This document shows positions 39,000 through 47,074 of a stretch of DNA of 64,000 nucleotides, one piece after another. Source of the stretch: Bacteroidota bacterium (lineage in GTDB: Bacteria > Bacteroidota > Bacteroidia > Cytophagales > Microscillaceae); assembly GCA_004293265.1 (NCBI GenBank), contig RDXZ01000009.1, positions 1-64,000 on the forward strand. Direction: 5' to 3'. The position numbers and the translations under genes were made by a program. The stretch's first letter is position 1. Each line of letters opens with the position of its first letter. The notes beneath the pieces were generated by a model. That model saw only the letters and a list, made by a program, of their open reading frames with translations. It had not been told where the DNA came from and made no database searches.

Positions 39000-41751
39000 T
39001 TTTATTATTATTTTGAATTAAATTTATAATTTTTGCTTTCCAATCTGATATTTCGAAACCAGTAGGATTAGAAGAAAAATCTTTTCTTAATCGACCAAAC
39101 GTACCTTTATCATTGACATAAGCTTCCAATTTTCCTAATAACCGTACTGTTTCAAGTGAATTACCACTTTCTTCAAAATCTTTGAGTAGATTTTTTAATT
39201 CTGTCTCATTTTTTAGGGAATTAACTTTCCTTTCAGATTCTTTTGTTGTTTCTTCCTCATTAGCAAAATTACTCGAAAAGTCATTATTAAAATCTTTTGA
39301 AAAAATAAAAGGAAACTCTTTTTGATAAATTTCTTTATATTCTTTGATTTCTTTGATGCTTTTTTTTTCTTTTGAAAATAACTCAATATTTTCATTTTTA
39401 TTACTCAACTCAAATAATGCTGTCCAAATCTCCGCTGTAACATCATAATCATTGTTTTCAACTTTAATTAGAATTTTACGCTCTTTATAATCACAAGTGG
39501 CATAAACACCTTTTTTTAGATGTTTAAAAAACAAACCATTTTTCCAATACAAATAGTTTTCTGCTTTTGAACCATATTGTGAAATAAAACGCAAGAAAAG
39601 ACTTTTAGGTAAAAATTTAGGAAAATGAATTTCAAAAGATGTTTCTAATTTACAATAATCTAAAGCGAGATTTAATCCATCTTCATTGGTGCAAGTTGGA
39701 GATAAATATTGTGGTGCTACATACAAAGTTTTTCCTTTCTTTTCTATTTCAAAAATCAACTCAAATTCTTTCATTAAATCTATCCAAACATTTGGTGTAA
39801 TACCTGATGTTTTTATTTGCTTTTTCACATGTACAAAATCAAATTCGCCTTTGCCTTGCAAATCTTTTGAAAGAATTTTATAAATATAATCTGATAACCA
39901 AACAGGATTTAAGAAAACATAGTCTTTGAGTTGTTCAGAAATATTATTTTGATAATGATAACAAATAATCGCCCCTGTTTCGTGTAAAAAATTAGTAAGT
40001 GTTTGGATTTGAGAATCATTTTGCAAAATCTTTTTCTCTGTATTGTCATTCTCTTGACAAAGTTTTTCATATGCCTCAAAAGATAAAAACATTTCTTTTT
40101 GATTGGCTAAAAGTGCGCGAATATCATCATAAACTTTGGGAAAAGGTTTTGCTAAATGATCTAAATGATGTAATTGATTAAAAATACTTTGTTTTAATTT
40201 TTTTATGTCTAAATCATATTCTTGTGTGTCGTTTTCTTTCCTCAAATGTATTTTATATTTTAAATTTGCGTCGTCAGTTTTACAAGTTCCATTTTCTTTG
40301 TTTTGAATTTCAAAAACAATATTTTTAGGTGCATAATTTTTAATGCTTTCTCGCCAATATTCCAAAGGATACATGCCTTTTTCCTCATCTTGTTTGTTGG
40401 TTTCCGCGTCCCACACCAAAAAATACATAGCATTATTACTCAAAAATAAAGAATGTGTAGCGTGATAATATTCCTGACCGCCAAAATCCCAAAGTTTGAG
40501 CGTGATATCTCTAGGAAAATAAAAACCAATAACAGATTTTTTTGTTTCTTGATTTATTTCAGATTGTTTTTTTGTGATATCTAACGAACTTTTTAATAAT
40601 TTTTTTTGAATCCCATCAGGAAGTTGATTGATTTTTAATGTTTCTTGTTCTATTTTTTGGTCTAAACTCAATAAATTATTATTTTCTATTTTTATTATTT
40701 CAAGAGCAACTCTTTGTGCTTCTTCAAAATCAGGCAATTCACTCACGGGAATTGTCCATTCCTCTATCAAAATACCGTGTGTTCTTTCTTCTTTGGGAAT
40801 AACAACAAATTCATTTTTCCTAAATTGATGTGAAAGTGTAGTTTTCCCTGCTTCTCCATTACCTATCCAAATTACCTTTGCCTCTGCGTTGATAATTTGC
40901 CCTTCTGCAAGTGCAATAAAGTAGTTGCGGACATCTTCTAAGACATCCTCAGGTTCATAATCAAAAATATATTTATCAAAAATCTCTTTGGGAATATTTT
41001 GAATCGGATTGCCTACTAAATAAAGTTCTTTAAGTTTTGGTAGATCTTTTAATAAATTTTTATCAAAAAAATCTAAATTATTGTTGCTAATATTTAAGTA
41101 TTCTAATTCTTTAAACCTTTTAAAATCATAAGTTTTAATAATTATTTTATCATCATTACCATTTGATATAAATTTTGATATAGCATCTTGTAGTTTTTCA
41201 TTTTTGATTCCTGAAGTTTTTCTAAGATATTCTTTAAACGACAACTCATTGTCTTCAGCAAGACAAATTTGATTATTGCTTAAATCCAAATGTTTCAAAT
41301 TAAATAAATCTTTGAAAGGTTCGATAAATATTATGTGATTACTTCTTAATTCTAACTTTATTAATTTTTTTAAATCATTCAATGGCTTTAATGGTAAGTT
41401 TTGTAATTCGACGATAGGTCTAATATCATCTGCATTCTTCTCCAAACAACGAGATAAATTTAGTACTTTTAATTCATTCAAAAATTTAAGAGGTGAAAAG
41501 TCTGATAAAAGCCAATTATCTTCTAAATTTAAATACAATAGATTTTTAAACTTTTTCAAAAATGAAATATCTTCAATTTTATTATAATGAGATAAATCTA
41601 ACCCTATTATATTTTGGTTGCTATCTAATAAATAAGATTTGGAATTTTGAAAACCATCCCATTCTATAAATTCTTTAGCACTTCTTGTAAACTGCTTCAA
41701 TTTAAAACCAAGTATTTTTTCTAATTCAATAATTTGTAATGGTTTATTCAT
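38992..41751 (-). CDS. LRR-Roc-COR (ROCO) GTPase protein
   Basis: N-terminal LRRs, Roc P-loop GNGEAGKTTL, switch II LKLWDFGGQEYYHATHSLFL, COR-like region VLFLNPVWLSDYIYKIL... Confidence 0.85.
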   Translation of the reverse strand: MNKPLQIIELEKILGFKLKQFTRSAKEFIEWDGFQNSKSYLLDSNQNIIGLDLSHYNKIEDISFLKKFKNLLYLNLEDNWLLSDFSPLKFLNELKVLNLSRCLEKNADDIRPIVELQNLPLKPLNDLKKLIKLELRSNHIIFIEPFKDLFNLKHLDLSNNQICLAEDNELSFKEYLRKTSGIKNEKLQDAISKFISNGNDDKIIIKTYDFKRFKELEYLNISNNNLDFFDKNLLKDLPKLKELYLVGNPIQNIPKEIFDKYIFDYEPEDVLEDVRNYFIALAEGQIINAEAKVIWIGNGEAGKTTLSHQFRKNEFVVIPKEERTHGILIEEWTIPVSELPDFEEAQRVALEIIKIENNNLLSLDQKIEQETLKINQLPDGIQKKLLKSSLDITKKQSEINQETKKSVIGFYFPRDITLKLWDFGGQEYYHATHSLFLSNNAMYFLVWDAETNKQDEEKGMYPLEYWRESIKNYAPKNIVFEIQNKENGTCKTDDANLKYKIHLRKENDTQEYDLDIKKLKQSIFNQLHHLDHLAKPFPKVYDDIRALLANQKEMFLSFEAYEKLCQENDNTEKKILQNDSQIQTLTNFLHETGAIICYHYQNNISEQLKDYVFLNPVWLSDYIYKILSKDLQGKGEFDFVHVKKQIKTSGITPNVWIDLMKEFELIFEIEKKGKTLYVAPQYLSPTCTNEDGLNLALDYCKLETSFEIHFPKFLPKSLFLRFISQYGSKAENYLYWKNGLFFKHLKKGVYATCDYKERKILIKVENNDYDVTAEIWTALFELSNKNENIELFSKEKKSIKEIKEYKEIYQKEFPFIFSKDFNNDFSSNFANEEETTKESERKVNSLKNETELKNLLKDFEESGNSLETVRLLGKLEAYVNDKGTFGRLRKDFSSNPTGFEISDWKAKIINLIQNNNKNW

Positions 41752-42114
41752 ATTTTTTTTGTATTTTTTAATTTATTGTTCTAAGAACTTAACAAGGTTT
41801 AAATAGATGTTTTATTTTTGCAAATTTATGTTTTTTTTGATTTATCAAGCCTTTTAAACATTGAAAAACCACAAAATCAGATGTTTACTTTCAATGGTTA
41901 TTTATTTTCTTACCCTTCTCAGTGCGTCAAAAAGTGCGATAAAACCTCAATTTCACGTTTATTTGTTCAGCACATTTTTATTTTATACAAAGATAAGAAA
42001 TTTATTTTTAGAAATATAAATTATTTGTAAAAAAAAATCAAAAATTAATATTTATAAAATAGACCTGTTGCAGATTGATTTACAATAGATTAAAAAATAA
42101 AAAGATGTAAATAA

Positions 42115-42145
42115 TTGATAATGAATTAATTATATTTTATCTTTG
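42115..42145 (+). promoter_or_regulatory. Bacteroidota-type promoter of the IS
   Basis: TTG (42115-42117), 20 bp spacer, TATCTTTG (42138-42145). Confidence 0.55.
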
Positions 42146-42164
42146 CAACCTAAATATTAACAAT

Positions 42165-42659
42165 ATGAAACTAAATATAAAGGACTTAAAAAATGGTCGT
42201 CAGTGGCAATCAAGCACTGGATTATCAGAAGAAAAATTTTATAATTTACTAAACACATTTAAAATGTGTTATGAAAAACAAAATAACAACCAATCACTAT
42301 CTGAAGGACTATCTAATTTAGGTATTAAAAATCCTATTTTAAGCACTTATGAAGATTGTTTATTTTTTGTTCTTTTTCAATTAAAAAATGGGTTAACTTT
42401 TGATGTTTTAGGACTTATTTTTAATACAGATGGAAGTAATGCAAAACGTAATTTTGAACGTTATTTAGTTATCTTAGAGTTGGCTTTAGCAGAAAGAGGT
42501 TATGTACCTAAACGCAATTTTTCAGATGAAAAAGAGTTTTTAGCGTATTTAAAAGATGAAAAAGAACTTATTTTTGATGGGACAGAGTTTCCTATTGAAC
42601 GTCCAGATGATAGAGAAGAACAAAAAGAAGCATTTAGTGGTAAAAAAAAACACACGTAA
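42165..42659 (+). CDS. IS5-like transposase, ORF A (N-terminal part)
   Basis: HTH-type N-terminal region followed by FDGTEFPIERPDD...SGKKK, first DDE aspartate region. Confidence 0.85.
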   Translation: MKLNIKDLKNGRQWQSSTGLSEEKFYNLLNTFKMCYEKQNNNQSLSEGLSNLGIKNPILSTYEDCLFFVLFQLKNGLTFDVLGLIFNTDGSNAKRNFERYLVILELALAERGYVPKRNFSDEKEFLAYLKDEKELIFDGTEFPIERPDDREEQKEAFSGKKKHT

Positions 42660-42673
42660 AAAAAGTTTTACTT

Positions 42674-43084
42674 TTGTCAAATAAAAAGCGTAAAATATTA
42701 TATATCAGTAAAATATATGTAGGTGCAAAACACGACTTTGGTATGATGAAAAAAGAGTTTTCATCTGATTTGAGTTGGTTTAATGAATTTTCTTTATTTT
42801 TAGATAGTGGATTTCAAGGATTTGATAAATTGTACAAAACAAAAGAGTTAAAAATTACTTTTAGACGCACCAGAGCCAAAAAAGGAGAAAAAAAAGATTT
42901 GACAGACGAACAACTTTTACACAATAAAGAAGTAGGCAGTGAGCGAATTTTTGTAGAACACGCTATTGGTGGTTTAAAACGATTTAAAATTCTTTACAAT
43001 CGTATAAGATTGAAAAAAGATGATACACTTAATTCCATAATAAACTGTGCTGCAGGGCTGTGGAATTTTTATATCGATTCATAA
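42674..43084 (+). CDS. IS5-like transposase, ORF B (C-terminal part, -1 frame)
   Basis: YVGAKHDFGMMKKEF, LFLDSGFQGF, FVEHAIGGLKRFKILYNRIR: DDE catalytic C-terminal region. Confidence 0.85.
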   Translation: MSNKKRKILYISKIYVGAKHDFGMMKKEFSSDLSWFNEFSLFLDSGFQGFDKLYKTKELKITFRRTRAKKGEKKDLTDEQLLHNKEVGSERIFVEHAIGGLKRFKILYNRIRLKKDDTLNSIINCAAGLWNFYIDS

Positions 43085-43307
43085 AATATTGATTTTCAAG
43101 TAGCAACAAGTCTAATAAATTAAAACTCTGTTTTAAAGTTGGAAGCTAAATAATTACAATTTTTTTCAATTATATATTTTATAAATTTGGAATTTATCTA
43201 ATAATATGATAACTTTGTGCGTAGGTACTTTGAGTAGATTGTAATAGATTTAATATCCAAAATTTACAAAAAAAATTAGATTAGTTCAAAAAATAAAAAA
43301 TAAAAAT

Positions 43308-44468
43308 ATGCCTTATTATTATCGATTAGGGAATATCCCCCCAAAAAGACATACACAATTTAGACAAGAAGACAAAAGCTTATATGCCGAAGAATTGGTA
43401 AGTTCTCATGGTTTTAGTGGTATTTATTCCAATTTATACCATATTTATCCACCGACAAGAATTAAAAAAGTATTGGATTCTGTTCGATATGATACAAAAA
43501 TTATTGAAAATCAAGGATTGAAACAAACACACCTCAAAACTTCTGTGGCAGGAATTACAGGAAAAGATTTTTTAGATGCCCGAAAAGTACTCTTAAAAAA
43601 TAACGATTGTGCCATTGCTATCTGTAATCCTGAAAATAAATCGATGGATTATTATTATAAAAATGGAGAAGCAGACGAAGTGATTTATATTCATGATGGA
43701 GAAGGATTTTTATATTCTCAATTTGGAAAACTCAAAATTCAAAAAGGTGATTATGTAGTCATTCCAAGAACTGTAATTTATAAAATAGAATTTGATGAAA
43801 AACCTGTGAGATTATTGATTATTGAATCGATGTCTGCCATCGAAACCGTCAATCATTATCGTAACAAATTAGGGCAATTATTAGAACATTCGCCTTATTG
43901 TGAGCGTGATATTCACCCACCACAAGAAATATTTACCGAAAAAGAAAAAGGTGAATATCTATTAAAAATAAAAAAACAAGGTTTTTTACATCAATATTTG
44001 TATGAACATAGTCCTTTTGATTTGGTAGGTTGGGACGGATTTTTATATCCTTATACTTTTTCTATTTATGATTTTGAGCCAATAACAGGGCGTATTCATC
44101 AACCGCCACCTGTTCATCAGACGTTTCAAGCACATAATTTTGTGATATGTTCGTTTGTGCCTCGTTTGTTTGATTATCACCCATTGTCTATTCCTGCACC
44201 TTATAATCATTCTAATATTGATTCTGATGAGGTTTTGTTTTATGCAGAAGGAGAATTTATGAGTAGAAAAGGCATTGATAGAGGTTCGTTCACATTGCAC
44301 CCAGGCGGATTGCCTCACGGACCGCACCCTGGAACCGTAGAAAAAAGCATTGGTGCAGTTCGCACAGATGAGTACGCAGTGATGGTCGATACTTTCAGAC
44401 CTTTGCATCTCACCACTGATGCTTTGGAATTTTTAGATGAGAAATATCCAATGAGTTGGTCAGAATAA
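43308..44468 (+). CDS. hmgA: Homogentisate 1,2-dioxygenase
   Basis: FVICSFVPRLFDYHPLSIPAPYNHSNIDSDEVLFYAEGEFMSR...FTLHPGGLPHGPHPGTVEKSIG. Confidence 0.93.
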   Translation: MPYYYRLGNIPPKRHTQFRQEDKSLYAEELVSSHGFSGIYSNLYHIYPPTRIKKVLDSVRYDTKIIENQGLKQTHLKTSVAGITGKDFLDARKVLLKNNDCAIAICNPENKSMDYYYKNGEADEVIYIHDGEGFLYSQFGKLKIQKGDYVVIPRTVIYKIEFDEKPVRLLIIESMSAIETVNHYRNKLGQLLEHSPYCERDIHPPQEIFTEKEKGEYLLKIKKQGFLHQYLYEHSPFDLVGWDGFLYPYTFSIYDFEPITGRIHQPPPVHQTFQAHNFVICSFVPRLFDYHPLSIPAPYNHSNIDSDEVLFYAEGEFMSRKGIDRGSFTLHPGGLPHGPHPGTVEKSIGAVRTDEYAVMVDTFRPLHLTTDALEFLDEKYPMSWSE

Positions 44469-44707
44469 AATCAATACAACATTTTTCTTATAAAAACTTC
44501 TCTCCGATTAGGATTTTTAAAACAAGGTTAGGCTTTTGATGCAAACCTTGTTTTATTTATTTAACGCGAGTTTGGGATAGTATTTATTCATAAATAATTG
44601 ATTTTCAATTATTTACATACAAATATTATTTTTATTAAAATATTTTGACTGGTCATTTGAAATAATAGTCAGACTTTCGTAAATTTCGGTACAGAATATA
44701 GTACTAC

Positions 44708-44748
44708 AAAAAAAGGTAATAAAATTTTGAATTTTATTACCTTTTTTA
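44708..44748 (-). terminator. Intrinsic terminator downstream of rplS
   Basis: aaaaaaggtaataaaattttgaattttattaccttttttatt. Confidence 0.8.
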
Positions 44749-44752
44749 TTTT

Positions 44753-45124
44753 TTATTCTGCTGCAACAGCTTTTTTATCCTTTACGCGAGCTGCTTTACC
44801 CATTTTACCACGCATATAATAAATTCTTGCTCTGCGAACAAAACCTTGTTTTACTAATTCGATAGTAGCGATATTAGGGGATAAAATTGGGAATACTCTT
44901 TCTACACCTACGCCGTTAGATACTTTACGGACAGTGAAAGTTTCACCATTTGTATTGCGATTTTTACGTTGAATCACAATGCCTTTGAATTGTTGGACAC
45001 GTTCTTTGTTTCCCTCGCGGATTGTTACGTGAACATTGATAGTGTCACCTGATTTAAAATCTGGGTATTTAGCACGAATTGTAGAATTTTCAGATTCAAC
45101 AAGTTTTTTTATTAACGCATTCAT
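44753..45124 (-). CDS. rplS: 50S ribosomal protein L19
   Basis: FKSGDTINVHVTIREGNKERVQQFKGIVIQRKN...TFTVRKVSNGVGVERVFPILSPNI. Confidence 0.97.
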   Translation of the reverse strand: MNALIKKLVESENSTIRAKYPDFKSGDTINVHVTIREGNKERVQQFKGIVIQRKNRNTNGETFTVRKVSNGVGVERVFPILSPNIATIELVKQGFVRRARIYYMRGKMGKAARVKDKKAVAAE

Positions 45125-45396
45125 AATATTTTTATATATGGATAAGCAATCAAACTATTATTTTCAAAATTGGAGTGCAAATATAGAATATTTTTTTATA
45201 TTTTACAAAAAAAAATAAAAAAAAATATTTTTTTTATCAATTTTTATTGATAATGTATTGATTTTTAGGATAATAAGGCAGTAAAATCAACTTTTTTTAA
45301 GTATTAAAAAATATTTTTATATATGTTTTAAAAATAGAAAAAGTTGATTTTATGCCAAAAATGAATTAGTTTTATTTTAGAAATGTTATATTATGT

Positions 45397-45536
45397 TTTG
45401 GTATTGCTATTAAATAATACTTTGTCCTGCTGAACGAAGTGAAGCAACTGCTTGTTAAATGGCATTTTGTAAACGAAAAAGTATATTTTTCGCTTTGCTC
45501 AAAATGACAAAAATATTACATTTGTAACACCACCAA
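45397..45536 (-). repeat. MITE-like repeat family R2, copy 4 (reverse orientation)
   Basis: ttttggtattgctattaa...tttgtcctgctgaacgaagtgaagcaactgctt...tttcgctttgctcaaaatgacaaaaatattacatttgtaacaccacc. Confidence 0.8.
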
Positions 45537-45583
45537 AAAATTTATAACTCAACATCACAAAGAGTAAAACCTACCATAATTTT

Positions 45584-46021
45584 TTAACGAAAACAAGGGT
45601 CAGACGAACTTTCAAAACGCGTTTTGGACTTGTCAGGGTTGATGCGTACATAAGCATTGACTTTTTCGCATTTCCATTCGATAACAAAAACATAAATATT
45701 TTTGTCTTTTGAGTTTGCAAACTTAAATTTCAATGTGTTCTCGTCAGAAGGCATTAGTTCAAGTTTCTTATCTTTCATTTTTTTGTTGCTATAGTAGTAT
45801 TGCCCATCCATAGATTCAAAAATCTGTTCACCACCTTTGGAAGTATATGCTCTGCCCGTTTGTGCCATAGATAAAAAAGGAAGTGAAAAAAAACAAAAAC
45901 ATACAAAAATAATTTTTAACATACAAGAATAATTTAAAAGTGAAAAAATAGACTTCCTGCGAAATAACCTTCCCTCTCTCAAAATGGAGAGAGGGAAGGG
46001 TGTGAGGCTTAAAAAAAACAA
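45584..46021 (-). CDS. Small secreted hypothetical protein (true start probably the internal ATG, MLKIIFVCFCFF)
   Basis: Signal peptide MLKIIFVCFCFFSLPFLSMAQ; upstream extension reads into a palindromic repeat. Confidence 0.55.
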   Translation of the reverse strand: MFFLSLTPFPLSILREGRLFRRKSIFSLLNYSCMLKIIFVCFCFFSLPFLSMAQTGRAYTSKGGEQIFESMDGQYYYSNKKMKDKKLELMPSDENTLKFKFANSKDKNIYVFVIEWKCEKVNAYVRINPDKSKTRFESSSDPCFR

Positions 46022-46036
46022 TTTTGCAGGAAGTCT
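45950..46036. repeat. Nested palindromic element containing the same ctcaC...CCCTCTC/GAGAGGG core as the leuS insertion arms
   Basis: Outer arms agacttcctgcgaaat / attttgcaggaagtct; inner ccttccctctctcaaaatggagagagggaagg followed by gtgtgagg. Confidence 0.8.
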
Positions 46037-46209
46037 AATGTAGTTCGTAATACGCCAATTTTTATTTTCTTTTGATAAGTTTTAAGTTGACAGCATAAAG
46101 TTAAAATCTTTTTTTTTAATTTCCAAATAAATTTCCAAATTTTTTTTGCTGTAAAAATTTTGTATATATTTGAAATTTTTAAAAAAAATATGTATTTGGA
46201 CAACCGATT

Positions 46210-46294
46210 TACCCCTGCTTGTGTCCCACAAACAGTCGTTGGTGTAAGATTTGTTTGTTACAACATTCCCTTGTGGGACACAAGCGAGGGCGTA
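46210..46294 (-). repeat. Repeat family R1, copy 3 (reverse)
   Basis: acccctgcttgtgtcccacaaacagtcgttggtgtaagatttgtttgttacaacattcccttgtgggacacaagcgagggcgt. Confidence 0.85.
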
Positions 46295-46343
46295 AAACAT
46301 TAATATACAAAATTTTTATACTAACATATATTACAAAAAAAAT

Positions 46344-46868
46344 TTATAAATTCAATTCTAATAATCCTTCTGGTAAATCTACTTCAATAATTTGATTGGT
46401 TTTATCTACTTTTTTGACAATAGCATCTACCCAAGGAATCAAAACCTCTACTTCATTATAAGTCATACCTAATAAATCTTGATGTGGACTTTCATAAAAA
46501 TTACTAATTTTTCCTAAATTACCTTTTTCAACATCAACCACCACATATCCTAATACTTCGTGTAAAAAATATTCGTCTTCATTCAAATTAGGCAACATAG
46601 ACAAAGGTAGATGCACTTCTAAATGGACTAATTTTTGGGCATCATCTACATTATTTGACTCCTCTAACTTTACGATTGCCCTTCTATTTGGTAAAATTTC
46701 AATTTTTTTTATCATAAAAGGTACTAAAATATTCTTTTGTAGCAACAAAATTGACTTCAAATTCGTATAAGAGTTAGGTGAGTCTGTATCCAACACAAGT
46801 GCAATTTCTCCTTTTAGTCCGTGTGTTTTTTGAACATAACCTAATAAAAAACAATCTTCTTTTTTCAT
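46344..46868 (-). CDS. rimM: 16S rRNA processing protein RimM
   Basis: FLLGYVQKTHGLKGEIALVLDTDSP...VLIPWVDAIVKKVDKTNQIIEVDLPEGLLEL. Confidence 0.94.
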   Translation of the reverse strand: MKKEDCFLLGYVQKTHGLKGEIALVLDTDSPNSYTNLKSILLLQKNILVPFMIKKIEILPNRRAIVKLEESNNVDDAQKLVHLEVHLPLSMLPNLNEDEYFLHEVLGYVVVDVEKGNLGKISNFYESPHQDLLGMTYNEVEVLIPWVDAIVKKVDKTNQIIEVDLPEGLLELNL

Positions 46869-47074
46869 TTTTAAATTTTAATAAGTGCAAAGGTACAAAA
46901 TTTTATCTATTAAAAATAATTTTTTACCTCAAATTTATTGAAAAAAAATGTTAATTTTATGACAAAATATTAAATATAACCATTTTTTTACTAACTTTGT
47001 GAAAGAATATTAGGTTAAAAATCATTACTTAAAAAGAAATAAAAATTAATATACTTGTACTCATTTTAAATTAT

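Larger units (their letters stand above)
42061..43113 (+). mobile_element. IS5-like insertion sequence (DDE_Tnp_4-type transposase), about 1053 bp
   Basis: Terminal inverted repeats AGACCTGTTGC / AGACTTGTTGC, 3-bp AAT flanks (42058-42060 and 43114-43116), two overlapping-phase transposase ORFs. Confidence 0.85.

Noticed and set aside
46082-46300. 72-aa ORF MFYALACVPQGNVVTNKSYTNDCLWDTSRG
   Set aside because: Reads through R1 repeat copy 3; same reasoning.
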